Below are positions 38,551 through 52,560 of a stretch of 64,000 nucleotides of DNA, piece by piece. This DNA is from Gadus chalcogrammus. Lineage: Eukaryota; Chordata; Actinopteri; Gadiformes; Gadidae. Made by a program: the position numbers and the translations under genes. Under the pieces are notes generated by a model, which worked only from the letters and a program-made list of their open reading frames with translations, made no database searches and had not been told where the DNA came from. Location: NCBI RefSeq assembly GCF_026213295.1, contig NC_079414.1:10914362-10978361 (forward strand), read 5' to 3'. Numbering within the stretch: the first letter of the stretch is position 1; each line of letters opens with the position of its first letter.

Positions 38551-40134
38551 CTGGAGCGCGGTGATCCTGTGAGACTGATTGGTGAGAGAAAAGGGGGGAC
38601 CCCTGAGCATGCTTTGCCGGGGTCAGGGAGAGGCGGGATAGTTGGAGGACTTCCGATAGAGGGATATATGTTTTCTGTCGGAAGCTGGTTGGCGTGCACA
38701 ACTCTTTTGTTGGTTTTTTTGTTGTTGGTGGTGGTAAACAGACTTGTTCAAATATCTTGTAGCAAACACGTTTCTTATACTCAAGGGGCTAATCTCTACC
38801 TGGCCGGGGGGCATTGCTGGCCACAAATAAAAAATGTTGTGAGAACATTTCAACAGGTGCAGCTCAAGATGGAGCCTTCAGGGTCCTAAAGTGCTCAGTG
38901 TTGTCCAATTAATTGATGTAGATTCAAACACGATTCAACAGAACTAAATCGGAACCGCCGTCTGTTAATTACCCCTACCTACATGGAAACCTCACCTGTG
39001 TTCACCCTGCTTTGGATAGTCATTGGCGTCATGCCAAAGAGATACCAATGATGCTGTGAACTGTGATAATTGAGTGCTCTTATTGCAGAAGACACACATA
39101 TTCAACCAGAATTACCAATGTTGTGTTTCCCTGCTATGTCTACGTATGGCCCTAAAGGGGAGCAAATGAAAAAATAAAACAAATCTATACCAAACTTCTC
39201 TATCAAAGATTCAAACTTCAAAATCTCGAAAGTCGATTTCAACTTCATCAATTAGTTTCTTCATTTTTTTTTTCAATGTCAACATTTTGAGTTTAAAAAT
39301 AAATGAAAAATGCTGTTCTCCTTCCAAATTGCCCGAATGTTATAGACCCGAAGGGATGAAAACAGCATAAGCCCCTGGTGCAGCCAGAGCTTTAGTTAGT
39401 CCATCAAAGACTATGCTCGCTGACTTCCTTTGTCCAGTGCTCATTCACTCACCCATTGATCTATGTGTGTGTGCGTGCATGCGTGCGTGCTTGAATGCGT
39501 GCGTGTGTATGGCTGGATAAACAATAGGTCTCCGGCATTATTCATCTGTGTGACCACATGCAACTATGGCAAATACATTTATTGGTTTATTTAAAAATCT
39601 ATAAAAAATGCCTGACGAAGGAGGTCCTCAAACTTCTATTTATCCATTCACATATGGAATGAATTGTGTCTGAGGTACTTAGATCAGAAGGTATTTCCAT
39701 CAGAACTGCCCTCTGACACCTATACACATGTTTCAGTCACCTAACTGCATCTGAATTGAGCAACGGCATAGGCAGTATGTTGGTTGGGCAGCGGCCCCCA
39801 AATTCCCTGGCCTGGCAGCACTCACTATTTGCTTTGCTTTGTTCGACATTCCTGGACCTTGAATATCAACATGGTGTAGGTGCGTTGATTCAAAGCCAAC
39901 ACAGCACTTTGGCCTTCAAAGAGAAAGCCAAGTGCTTAATTAAGAACCCATAAAACGTCATCAAAAACGTGTCTGCTCTGTTGGTAATATTTCAAAAAAC
40001 AATGGAATGGGTTGGCGATTGTGTATTGATGAAGAATACTAACACAAGTGTTGTTCTGGACCATCCCAGTCACTGGGAAGAAATGGGATTTCCTTCTCCT
40101 AATATAAGGCAATATCCTTTTTCATTCGGGTATT

Positions 40135-41226
40135 AGGGGTGTAACAATACATGTATTCGTATTGAACCGAATCGGTACGGACTTCACAGTTCGGTGCATG
40201 GATTTTTATGGAGAATACACAGTATAAAATTAAATAAAACTGAGGTTTAAATTAATTAATGCAATGCAGAACTAATGTTAGATACGCGAGTTCTTCAGGG
40301 ACAACTGAATTGCTGCCGAGGCGGTGGCTTATACAGATTGATGTGGAAGTGGAAGAACCAGAGACGTGGGAGAACCCGACACAGTGGTTTGAGATTCATA
40401 ATATCGTCTGGAAGCGCACACAGATTTTGGCCTTGATAATACATATGATATGATTTAGATATCTAGGTATAATATGATATTATTTAGATATAGAGCTCCA
40501 GGACTCCCGCCGGAGCACCCGGAGTGTTTTAAAATATAGAACACGGCCTAAAGCTGTGTGCGCCTCGCCATTGCAATGCATCCACTGCAAACACAAGCGC
40601 ATGGTACCGTGACCACAAGCTGCTCAGGGCCACACCCCCACCTCCACCATGACCCCCCTCTAAAAAACGGCTATTTAGTCCTGTACGTTGCATCAGGCCT
40701 ATATTTTTATTTCACATTTTGTTGTTTGAATATACCCATCAGAAAAATGGACTATGGGAAAGTTTATGTTCACCACAGCAAGCCTTGATATTAATACATT
40801 TAACTGGTATGTGGTAATACACCATACAGTTGGAAATACACCTTCATCTTTAGTCTGGAGTTACCAAATTTGCCAGTTGGCAAGGGTATGCCTGTTGCAC
40901 TTAATAGCAATAATACTTTATTTTATCTTTTGTGGGGGAAGGTTGGATTTAAGCGCAGAATGTTTAAATCTAGCCTAAGTGCTAAGTGCTTTGTTATTAT
41001 GATATGTACTTTGCACTTTCATAAATAAGACATGCTGTTCAGGCTGTTGCAGCTAGCTCAGGGGAGAGAGACGGTATGACACTAGGTGGTACAACCTGAG
41101 ACATGCTCAATAAAAAAGAATTGCCTTCTGCATTTTTGTTTTTTCTTTTCCCTTCATTGTACCGAACTCGTAACGAACCGTGAAGTCTGAACCGAGGTAT
41201 GAATCGAGCCATGACCTCACGTTACA
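40135..41226. mobile_element. Degraded hAT-like element (GGGGTGTAAC ends)
   Basis: The left end AGGGGTGTAACAATACATG followed by TATTGAACCGAATCGGTACGG is a common fish DNA-transposon terminus. The right part carries AACGAACCGTGAAGTCTGAA, CCGAGGTATG and CACGTTACA, the inverted counterpart, but lacks the final CACCCCTA. The interior has no intact transposase. The right boundary is approximate. Confidence 0.65.
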
Positions 41227-44200
41227 GGATCCCATTAATCTCAATATACTGTATTTTACGAGGTCCTGTCTGACAGTGACAAAAAAAGTACCTAAAAAGG
41301 TTTCTAGTAAGGATTGAGATATAATGAGTTTTGTTTGGCCATAGACTACTGCAAGGCGGGCTTTCGGGTCACGCCCTTGATGTGCCAAACATGGATTGTT
41401 TCTGTTGCTAGGTGCAAAGAATTGCGGGTGACGTCAAGGACGTTACCTCCATAATGTCTACCACAATCAGGTGGAAGAATTAAAACATGAGATATGGTTG
41501 AGCAAAGAAAGGAATGAAGGAGTTGACCTTCTACCTCCAACAGACAAGTTGGCCATGTCAGCTTTCCACAGCTCATTACCATCACAGGCCCTCTGTACTG
41601 TATCACGTGACGTCGAACACCATTGTCCGGGAACTGATAATAGATAGCCTGTTGTTTAGCAGTAGAAAAACAAATGTAGATGAACCAAGACTGAAATCAA
41701 GACATTCATCCCGGGCAGGAAATCAGGGTATCACAGCAGAAAGTATGAGACAATAATAGGAAGAGAAACATCTTAAATAAGAGAAAAAAACATCCTAATA
41801 ACCCCAGTACCAGGATAATAACATGAGAGGGAGAGTTGTGGGAGTGGGTGTTGGCTGGAACACAGGGGAAGATGTGTGGGTGGTGGCAGTCAGTGTGACA
41901 ATAACCAACCGTGGGATTTCCACCACCATGACAGATTTCTAAAATCCAGACGTTGTGTCAGGTGACCTGGGCCCATTTGTTATGTAACAGTTTGTAGTTT
42001 ATTGCCCATTAAACAATATTATTAGATTAGGTTCTGCTAATGTCAGCGCTCTTCTGAAATAATGCTGATGGCACGGCCACTGTTGGAGAGAAATGTGACC
42101 AGAGGTAATTAACTTGGCGGCAAACCGCACATGTGGGTGTGTGTTGCCATGTGCGAGTATGCCTTTGTGTATGTGTGTGTGGGGGGGGTTTTGTGGGTAT
42201 ATTATTTGTTTAGAGGCTGGTTTTATTATGTCACAGGAAATGCAGTTGGCTCCCAGGAGCTTTCCCATCCGTCGTTAGGATACAGATGGAACATCCCATG
42301 ATACTGGGGTGAGAAAGGTAAACACCCTCACTACACCTGTGTCTGTAGACAGAACTCATCTCCTGCTTCTCTCTCCTCTACCCCCCTCTCCCTCTCCCTC
42401 CCTCCACACTAAACAACAAAGTCCATTCTGTTGGACAGCAACTGCCATTTCAACATGTTTCTATTCTTCCCTCCTGACCTCTTCGTTGTGACAGGTCGGG
42501 GGAGTCAGGGATGCATAATAATTGGTATTTCAAACTGCTGACATCTCTTATGTAAAATACAATAGTCCTTGAAAACAATTGAAGCCTACAGCTCCAACTT
42601 CGTCAACTTTGTTTTCGCATAGTAAGCAGAAAATACAAGTCAGCAGTTGACAAAACGTTTTTTCATTTGCAATAAGAAAAACATGAGAATTTGTGTTGGC
42701 ATTGTGCTTTAATTATTATTATTATCAAACAACCACTTTTAAATGTAGTTAGTCAACAACTGTGACTTATGCTACTTAAAGTGCACCTCCTTGGGCTACC
42801 AAGGCTGAACTAACGATATTGCTTTTAAAAAAAAATACAAATACCAAATACATTTATTTACTTTGGTCTCGAAAATGAATAAACCCTGTCAACAAACTGA
42901 CTTAATTTTCTTAGATGCGGCCTATTAATGCAACCGTTGCCAGGCTCGATAGGGAAAATGCTGGCAGTAACTGAGGGATAAATGTTTTGTAGAGGAGAGT
43001 TCAGTAAGAAAGAAACCATTAAATATCTCAAATTCACAAAACAGCCTTCATCACATGTTATGATGAAACAGAGCAAGGTTTATTTCTGTTGATTATTTAT
43101 TCTGGGTTGCTTCGGTGATACTTTATAGATACATCCCCAAAAAATATGGAGCAAATAGTTTTCTGCTATTCTAAGAGCCATTATCAGTGATATTATCACA
43201 GACCACCGGGCAGAAATAGTGATACTCCTATAAACCTTTCTGACAAAACCCAACAACCTCCCGTTTAAAAACTCATGGGTTCAGCACAATGTTTAATTTA
43301 TATTAGTTTCCCCAACAGTCCAGACGATTACCTTCACAACCAACCTGCCTCTCCACAAATAAATCAAGACTTCATTGCCACACTACATAATATCCTGCTG
43401 GATAGAATAACGCTGATGTCAACATTCCACTGTGTTCCATATGTACTTTTATTATGTGAGTTTGCACACATATAAGTGCAAACCCAAAGCCTGTTCTTTC
43501 ATGCCATTTGTAGAACACCAAGTGCATACACAAGCCCTGTTCAGTAAAAACACACTAACTCCTACGCTTCCTGAAAGCATCTGAGGATGAAGTTTGTGAA
43601 TTGCATTGGAGAGGATATTTCCATTAAGACAACATGACCAGCAGCATTAACTGTTATCCTGTCCATGGCCTAGGCTGTTGGGGCTAGATGAGTGAGCCAT
43701 CGTTTTTCTTCATAATGAGAATGCAGAAGCATTTGAATGATTAAAAAATAATAATAATAATTTGCAAAAACTAAATAAATGGGAAAAAGCAAAAGCGCAA
43801 CAATGATTGTTCATGGAGAATCATTTTGATATACGACAGCTGCAGTTGACACAGTTTGCATTACAAAAGAAAATTATTTGATATTGCCACTGCTATAAAA
43901 AGGGGTCGTTGGACAAAGGGGTTATCATCAAACGAGGACATTTATTGAGAGCAAAACATACAATTGCATAAAAAAATACAATCACCCACATTTTCTTTTT
44001 TATATATAACTTAAATGATTCCTGCTAGAAGCCAAGCAATGCTGCGCTCCCACTCATTTAACACCAAATCCTCCCAGTGGAATCTTCCGCAATTACAGAC
44101 CCACAATTTCCTGACATTTACGATTCAACTATTAAAGGTGACATCGACTTAATGTCAGTCTATCGAAGACTCACATCGTCAAAGATTTGAGGTCACCTAT

Positions 44201-44520
44201 TACACATCCATGAGAAATGTCATGTCTAGTGATTCCAATGTTAGTGTAATGAGAGTCAATTCACAGTTAAATGTGAGTTCTACTGACGATCAAAGCTTTT
44301 CTGCAAGAGGGCAAATGGGCATAGATTAACTGCATAACTATATCACAAGGTTAATACCAGGATAAACAAACAAGATTAATACCTCCAGCATAATGTTTCA
44401 AGAGAGAAAGAGGTTCAATACCATGTGGTACCAATTTAGCTATGCTTTGCATCTATGTATTCCTTTTTTATTTGTATCTTACCAGTATACATAGCAAAAA
44501 GTATAACGATGGAGAATTAA

Positions 44521-46340
44521 AGGTTGGGTATGGAATTTGCTTTTTTGGCCATTTTTGCAAAATTACTTGAAATCCTTATCATAACCCGCTTACAGCCACT
44601 GAGTTAGAAGTACTGACATGAAAATTAAACAAGTCAATCATCTGTGGAACGGGCAGGGCTCGAAAAACTCCAGCCAATCATTTGGATTGCCACCTCGTTG
44701 CATTGGACAGTAAGTACGTCAATCAAACGGTCGTACTGCACTCCCCCTCCCCCGCGCCCCGCGCGCGACCCCTTCGTGACCCAGAGCTCGTGACCCAGAG
44801 CAAGCTCCTGTTTGTTGTTATCCTGCGGTAGCTACTGGAACTAGTTAATCCACATTTGGAACTAGCAGTAGAAGACAATTTCCATGGCAGACAAGACGCC
44901 ACCATCCCCACCACCACCACCACCACCAGCAAAGAGAAGGAAAACTCTTTTTCAGAGAGTAATTGATAATAAAAACGCTGAAAGAGAAAAACTGAAATCA
45001 AGAATAATCCTAGGCGCTGCTTTCGAACGTTGGCGGCCACTGAAGGACGAGAAGGGTCTAAAAACCGATGCTTGTGTGGCGGTTGACCTAGTTTCAAAGT
45101 TTATACCGTTTATACTCGGTAATACCGGTGTTGAGACGAGTGTATTTACTCGTTGTGAAAATGTCCACACCGCAGCAACCCTAGTGAAAACCAGGACTTC
45201 CAATACAATTATATGAAACAAACATACATTTTCTAAAAATAGTAATGATTTATGTGACCGTTTAATGTTTATAACATCTGGTGCAACCATAGCCGCGAGA
45301 ACGTATTCTCAGCAGGGGGTGCTGGAAAAAAAAAACTCAGCCTGCACTAGACTCGCAACTCGTTACATTGATAAAAAAGATATATAGCAGCGCAGCTCAA
45401 TTACACCAGTGCATGCGCGCACAGTTGAAAATCGATCGTTGTGTTCACTTCCTTCACACCATGGTTCACATCCAGCTGCTCACAGAACAAGTTTAGCGCA
45501 CCACCGCTACCCTCACACTTTTTCATATAACCTTTTTTCAGCACTAGGTCATATGAGCATTAAATAAATGCTGCGTCTCAAAATGCCTTGGACAGCAGCG
45601 AGGATGACTCGCTTTGCCACGGGCCGAAACAGTTCGGAGCGACCACAGCCAGAGCGAACACAGCGGGGCAGAGGAGTGTCAGGAATAGTCTTTGGTGTAC
45701 ACATCAGTACGGCCTATTTTCACTACTGTTTAGTGGCAATGCAGTGTTTTATTCTATGCCTTTTTATTTTCGTATATATTATTTCAATGAATACAATTTA
45801 TTTATTCATAAAAACAAGATCTGGTCTTCAAATCTTTTTTCCAAATATAGGTCGTCTTACAATGGGGTTTGTGTTTATATTCGGACCAATACGGTACAGC
45901 GGGCGCTCACATCATGACGTTAAGCATTTCCTGGTGCATAATGTGACGCTTCAGAACCTAAAATCCCGTTTCTCCCCGTTGACACGACAACACATAACCG
46001 GCGTTTTCAGAAATCTCCACTTTGGCCGGAGTTTTTAGAAATGATCGTTTTCTGTGATAAGACAGGGCCTCGGACAGGGGGTGTTGCAGCACCCCCAAAA
46101 CCCCTACTTCCCGTGGTACTGGGTGCAACTTACAGCTGAATGTAGTGCCATGTTGTTAAACGAAAACCTACGCTAGCCTGGCTCGCTCTCGCGCATCTCT
46201 GTTCGCGCTCGTGCATGATTGCGCGTCCAGGTACTTGGAATGGGTGGAGTCAGAGTCAGCGTTGAAGGAGAGGGGGTAGGACCATTTGAGTTGTGTATTT
46301 TCAAAATCTGCTGGCGTTTCGCAAATCGCATACCCAACCT
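44521..46340. mobile_element. TTAA-flanked DNA transposon with 20-bp terminal inverted repeats
   Basis: The left end AGGTTGGGTATGGAATTTGC and the reverse complement of the right end AGGTTGGGTATGCGATTTGC agree at 18 of 20 positions. TTAA abuts both ends (44517-44520 and 46341-46344). TTAA targets are used by the piggyBac and Kolobok superfamilies; I cannot decide between them from the termini. The 1.82-kb body contains a basic polyproline frame (44884-45216), a second ORF fragment (~45588-45680) and a GC-rich, CpG-rich 5' segment. It is probably a non-autonomous or decayed member. Confidence 0.85.
44884..45216 (+). pseudogene. Transposon-borne ORF fragment, polyproline and basic N-terminus
   Basis: The frame begins MADKTPPSPPPPPPPAKRRK and has a basic/acidic segment with ILGAAFERWRPLKDEKGLKT, then frays into unrelated sequence ending TNTII. 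The F-RWR-LKD-KG-KTD pattern resembles the N-terminal part of a widespread fish transposon-encoded protein family, as far as I recall. A second fragment (DSSEDDSLCHGPKQFGATTA, about 45588) in another frame may be a later exon. It lies wholly inside the TTAA element, so it belongs to the transposon and not to ctnna2. No transposase catalytic domain is visible. Confidence 0.5.
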
Positions 46341-48922
46341 TTAACTAAGGCTGCAACTTCCGTCCTTATTTAACTGACTATCTTGCAAGATGGGAATTAA
46401 GATCTGGTAGAGCCAGAAAACATGAAGAAAACGGCAAGAAAGAGAACGGGAATTAGGGATTATTATTACATCATTATTATGGGTTTGCAAGTAATAAAAT
46501 GTAATGTAACGTCTGAGCTAAGGCCAACTAAGGTCAATCTGAAAAGGGCATTAGCACACGATATGGATATAGGATCAATATAGGTATATTGCTGAGTTGT
46601 ATTTATATATATTATTTTTTTATTATTATTTATATATATATTTAGTCATAGTGCTTCTGCCAAAGCATTAAAGCCATCTCGGTTTTGAGTAAACAGATTT
46701 CATATAACTCAAAATGGGGCAGTAAATACCTCTTGCGGAAATGTTGACACTTTTCCGACAAACATGCACATTTGTTAGGAAGGAGAAGCGTTAAAACTTT
46801 GAGAAGAAACTCTGAAAGTATGCTTGCTGTGCATATACGAGGCATCGGGGCTTTTCCTCCAGATGACACTCTACCTCTGACTTCTAGAATCCTTGTCATT
46901 TGTCATTATGGAGAGTTTATGTGCTGACAATGCAATGGCCCAGATTCAGAGCTCGGATCTATATTTGAGAGAAGGAAAAACTCATGGGCACATAGCAAGA
47001 GGGAGAGAGTCTTGTGAAGCAGCCAAGGCCTGACGTGTCACATCACCGCTCTCTAGAGAGACACATTGACAATTGTCCCCAACTGAGGGCTCTCATTTCA
47101 TTCTTCAAGACAGTGTCATCAGATCAATGGGATCTGACATTGAAACATACTCCAGGCCACAGCCATATCCATCAACATCCTGACACATATCGCTGGTCTG
47201 GCTCTAAGGGGTCTGAACAGCGTTCGTTCAGACAGGGAAATGCTCTTGAGATTGTCATAGCAAATCATCATCACTATGTCTCGCCTCATAAAAACTAAGT
47301 CACAGTATGTCACTTGTTGTAACCGAAGAAAGAATGAAATGAGACCACATGGATTGAATTAAAGACAGGACATCCTTATCTTGTTTCTGATTGGTTCAAA
47401 TTAGAACCAGGTGGCCAGTGAAACAGTGATGGTGGCTCCCCTGTGGTTTAATGGTATGTTTAGTTATTCTCCCTGAACAATGTCCCAAAGAATGCCTGCT
47501 CTCCAACACCAGGTCCCGCATCATAAATGTGTCAGCCCAATCGATGGGGAGTTACCGTCTACAGCTGGCTGGCCAAGCTAACGGCTAACATGTAGTCCAC
47601 AGCAAGCAGCATTGCATTTCCACAAGTCAAGCAATTCTTAATGTTACGCTTTCAGGGGCTGTTAAAGACAAAATACCTAACCCAATTCCCATGACATAGA
47701 ATTATATAAATCAAATAAATAACAGTAACATCATTACCAATTACTCAAATTAGAATAAGTTGTGTAGATTGTATCTCTAACCTATTTATTTATAAACTGA
47801 AAAATTTAGATTCCCTTTCTGGCGTGATTGAGGTTGCCCTAATAAGCCTGTGGCAACGGACAGTGATTTCATCGACAGGATTTATAACGAGTGTCATGTA
47901 TTGCATAATTTCTTCGAAGAGATTGCAGAAAACTCCAAGAGATGGTCAGATAGGTAAATAAAAGGCATAGACCCCAACCTAGAAACTGTATTCAGAGGCA
48001 AGATGTCTCTACCATTAGTGCATATAGTGGACATTAATCATGGAGGACAGAAAGGGCCACCATCTACCATAAAAAGTTAACCCCAAACAGCCACAAAGAC
48101 AGAGAGAGAGACGACACAATTGGTGGGGGAGGGGGTGTTGGGGCATGACTTGAAGCATTTTCACTGCTCCCAGAGGGAGACAATATTCCAGGTTACAGGA
48201 GAGAAGAGAGAGAGAGAGGCAGAACAATAGACCAGCGAGGGATAAAGAGACTATCACCCTTGAACAACATTATCCTACATGATTTATTGGGGATAAAATC
48301 TGAACCACAACAAGGAGTCTTTGGCACGTAGAGGAGGAAACAGGAAGCAGCAGGATGGAGATAAAGTTTCTCTCATAATTAGCATAAATTCCTCAGAGAG
48401 AACCAAGGAAACAAGGGTCTGTGCGAGACAATGACCCCGGATGCAAGTTATGGACACATCACTGGAACACAGCCTTGTCAGTACCAGATCCCTCACCAAC
48501 AAGCCTGACAATTAACACATTTCACATCCCAGAAAACTGCCCTTCGAGTTGTTCCAAAGAAATGTGATAAAGCTTTACAGCCAATCTCACCCTCTCCTTT
48601 TTCTCTCGGAGAACAGGCTTGTTTTCTCCTGGCATCTGGGTAATATAAAGATATTGTTCGTAATAAAAAACAAATAAACGCAGGATTAACTTTTTAACAG
48701 CTAAAATTGAGCACACTTTAATAAGGTCAAATTAAAACAATGGGATATCCGAAACTAGCTTGTTAACGACAACAACTGGTACATCTACTTAGTTTGCAAA
48801 GTTGGCTGATTTAAAGACTTCTGTTGACAAATTGCCCCAAATCTAATTAGAGCACTCTGTAATAGCCTAGGAAAAAAAGGAGCCTAGGAACAAGAAGCTA
48901 GTATATCAAAAGGATCGGGTCT

Positions 48923-48972
48923 TAAATAATCTAGATAAAAGCATCTGCTAAATGAATAAATATTAAATGTAT
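48923..48972 (+). mobile_element. Fish SINE/LINE 3'-tail remnant
   Basis: ATAAAAGCATCTGCTAAATG followed by AATAAAT matches the shared 3' tail of many fish SINE and L2-type LINE families (consensus TAAGAGCGTCTGCTAAATGA). No SINE head or promoter boxes are recognisable upstream, so only the tail remains. Confidence 0.6.
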
Positions 48973-51426
48973 GATAAATAACTACTTGTTCATCCACAAA
49001 GAAAAAATAAAACAGCTCATGTAGCTCATGCCACAGAGACAACTTAAAGGCGATGACAGAACAGGGAAAATTAGAACTTTTATTACTTTACCTGTCAATG
49101 CTATATTTCAACAGGGAAAGCAATTATATTATTGCTCGTGTGAAATAGCTTGTGTGAAGACGTACCAATGTAAACACAAACCTAATTTTAGGTCTTTCCC
49201 AAGCACAAGAATCCTCAGGCAGTAATTCATATTAGACTTGTTCAAGCACACTGGCTTAATAAATACAGTAACTATGCTTAATTGTGAAAGTGAACGTTCT
49301 ACTATACAAAGTAGTTCCAACAGATGAGAATTGAATTGCAGTTAGTGACCGCTGCTGTGGTAATCAAAGTGTTAAACAGAGGAATGTAAACTCTGAGAGC
49401 GGTGGCACGCTGTGTGGGTGTGGACTCAACAGATGTAACCAAACAGCTGAGGGGGATGACCTCATTCATGTGCACTGTGCGCAACACCCCCTTAGCAGTA
49501 CACTTAGCAACAGTGCTAAGTCATCCAGATGGGCCCACATGGAGGATAGCGTCATACTCTGAACCTTAGTAAACAAGCCCACTCCCTGCAACATGACAAA
49601 GAGATACATAATGTATTGTTATTGTGAGTGAAAGTCATGCAAGAGGCCACAATTTGAAGGCTTTAAGATATCAAGGTGTGATAGCCTTATTAATTTGGTA
49701 ACATTGGGTTTTTCACGAAAATCCCATGCAGGTTGTAGCACCATTTGGTGCGGATAGGGGCATGGGTGGGGGGGTTGGGGGTACCATGGTTACCCAGGGG
49801 CCCAGCACATTATGAGGAGGCCGGGTGCAGATCCGCGTGTGTAGCTTCCTCTCCCAGGAGACAGGGAATACAATGCAGGCAAGGCTGTCATTGATTGCCT
49901 AGCCGGGCCCATAAATTATAGTCATGCCTAATCCTGGTGACAGAATAAAGGACCTTAACCACAGAAAGCACAACAGTGGCTGCGTCTGACTGGCCAACTG
50001 TTCGTCACAAAATCTTCACTGAGGTGATTTAGTAACAGCAAAATATAACAATATCTAATGGGCCTGACAGGACATTCCAACAAATGTATGTAGTTAGGTA
50101 TAGGCATCACAACCGTAATGCCTGCAAGTGGTGCATTTAAAAGACCAGACCTATCTGTAGTTTCACAACACAACACATACTTTAATTAAATTATATACGG
50201 TGGAAAAACCAAACATGAGAGCAATAGTATACCCTAGCTATATGGGATATTACAATCCTGGCTACAGAATGCAAGAGACTCCAGAACTGTAATGTTCATC
50301 CCCCTTTGCACTTAATGGTGATATTGTTTATCTTAAAATGTGTTCTGCATATTAGCCAAACTTCCCTCAATACTAGACACTGGGATGATCTTGTTAGCAT
50401 CCTCTGCAGTTTTAATTAACAGATCATTAAACCAAGATTTGCAACCGCAAAGCACTTCAATAGATTCCACTCTACTGTCTACCTGGCCTAAATCACAGTA
50501 ATGCCTTAGCAGGCCTGCGTAAACAGGTTTGGCAGAAACAGTTAACATTAAGATTATATTCCACTCAGTAAAAAACAACAACTAGGAAACAAGATGCATT
50601 CTGGGACAGAGAACAGGGAGTATGCATGCAGGTTCCGAAGGTAGGGCTGCAAGTGGCTCTACAGTTAAGCAGCCTGCAACCACTCAGCTACCTCTTTTAT
50701 CGCTTATCCCTGTCTTTTTTCTCTGCAAGTCTAGAGCAAAAAATGGCAAGTAAATAAAAGCAAAAGTACAATACAGTCTACTGGCAAAATTGTTTTCAAT
50801 GACGCTCCACGTAATTTTTGGTAACTTTCATCTACTAGTACCGGTGTACCACCGTGTATGCCGTACAGTAAAGGAATCCCCTGCGCAGGTCATGAATGCC
50901 CCTCGTAGGCTCTATAAACAGCCACAATGTGACCCTATAGGCCAGCGCTGCATACCCAAATGCATCTCCGATTACGGGGATTGCGTACTGTAACGCACTG
51001 GACCTTAACGTGACCAGCTCGTTCTCTCTGTATCGCTAGCCACCTACAATACAGTTTGTCTGGTACATTGGGGATATAAGTGATGAGCCTTTTCTGATGC
51101 TGTTTGAAGTGTAAAGTCAATTGGGGACTTTGAAGGCTGTTTCATACTTCCATTACTTACGTCGAAACTAACCAAAACGGATCATTAAAGTGTCTTCTTA
51201 AGCTTAAGAATTTGTTTCGTTCTGTTCACTCTCGCGGTTTCTTTTGTGCATCATAACGTTACGGGTCGACTGACATGACGACATAATAGGACATGACATG
51301 CACATAGCACGTCACCTTTAATCTGGAAAGAGTCGTATTTTAACATTTTCATTTTACTCTTTGAACATCAAAAATGACTTTCAATAGTTGTCCTCTCATA
51401 AGCTGCGCTGGACTCGCAAGCAGCGT

Positions 51427-51470
51427 CTCTCTCTCTCTCTCTCTGTTTCTCTCTCCCTCTCTTTCTCTCT
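51427..51470. repeat. Short interrupted (CT)n
   Basis: CT runs with GTTTCT and CCCT interruptions. Confidence 0.85.
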
Positions 51471-52156
51471 AACTGCAAACACAGCAACATAACGCACACT
51501 AATGCCGTGACGACGTTTACATGTTGCTTTACAACAATGACACAATTAAATGCAAAATAGCAAGACAAAGAACAACACCGAGTACTCTAAACCTACGACG
51601 ACAAGAGAAGAGCAGCGTAAACGCATCTTAAGGGAATGTCATTAACGAAAACGACCCTTCAAATAAACACTTTCAACACTCTCAGCGCAGCTGTATCACT
51701 GACAGTGCTGGCGTTTAAAAACGGAGAGAGGGGCATGTAACGTTATCAGAAGGGTTCCCGGTGTCCGCGAGTGTATTATCAGCCTGCTACACTAGCATAG
51801 CATGCTACCGCGGCTCAGCCGGCGGCTCCACGCCACTCGGTCCGCTATGGCGTTCAGCACCCGGCCGGCTGGATAGCATCGCTCGGCGCACTGTCAGTAG
51901 TAGCGGAGGGTCCTGTGGAGCTATGTTCTTAGGACAGATTCCCTAACGCGTCACACCCACTACAAATAGGGATTCTTCTTTTGTATGCACGCATATGTGT
52001 AAGAAAGTGTTTAATACAAACCTATAGTAAAACTATCCTGCATGATATATACACCCAGACCTCGCCTTAGCCGATATTAGCAAAACACATCATGAAGCTA
52101 GGCGGCTAGCAAGAACCAGCCCGTTGACGGTCGGAGCGTCTGCCTGCGATGCTTAC

Positions 52157-52560
52157 CCGGTGCAACTAACACTTCCTGTGGGTCCGACGGAACGTTCAAC
52201 GGCGATATTCCCCAAATAGTACGTGTTGAGTGTCCTCAAATATCGTTTGCTAGCTCAAATCCAAGCGCTTTCCTCAAGCTTGTGGTGCTGAATTTGATGC
52301 ACGCGCGACTGTCGGTGTCAGGAAATGCCTTCCCCCTTTTCTGCCAATCCCTGCAAAATAATGACCCCTCCCAGGGCTCAGCCAGCCCACCGCCACACAG
52401 GCAGGTGCACGTTGGGCGCAACTGGACTTCAGCTCCTCTGATATTGAAAATCAAATAGGTAGTTCGTTTGAGTTTCGTCAGATAAAAATAATGATTTCGT
52501 TATAATCTTCGAAAAACGAGCGCCTCGCGTCTCGGATGCACGTTGGCGGTGTTAATAAAA
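52157..52560 (-). promoter_or_regulatory. Putative ctnna2 untranslated first exon and core promoter
   Basis: Exon 2 begins five bases before the ATG, so an upstream non-coding exon must exist. This is the best candidate. On the minus strand a donor CCGG|GTAAGC ends at 52157. The preceding ~400 nt contain no ATG at all on the sense strand, as expected for a clean 5' untranslated region. The surrounding 51.7-52.56 kb is richer in CpG than the AT-rich flanks. A GGAAGTG (ETS-type) motif lies close to the donor. No convincing TATA box was seen, so the start site cannot be fixed. This is inference from layout and splice signal; there is no transcript evidence. Confidence 0.4.

Larger units (their letters stand above)
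33084..52156 (-). other. Putative ctnna2 intron 1 (~19 kb)
   Basis: From the exon 2 acceptor to the proposed first-exon donor. Named contents are the hAT-type elements at 34546 and 40135, the LTR at 36543, the (GA)n at 38132, the TTAA element at 44521, the SINE/LINE tail at 48923 and a (CT)n run at about 51427. The stretches 35000-36500, 36870-38130, 38700-40130, 41230-44510, 46350-48920 and 48980-51420 hold nothing else I can support. Confidence 0.5.

Noticed and set aside
45568..46038. 156-codon frame in the TTAA element
   Set aside because: Hydrophobic, AT-driven residues after a short transposon-like start; it overlaps a better frame (DSSEDD...) and looks like decayed transposon sequence.
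44517..46344. Nested retroelement suggested by two GGGGGTGYTG segments (about 45316 and 46078)
   Set aside because: The segments are short, in direct orientation and lack LTR ends or target duplications.
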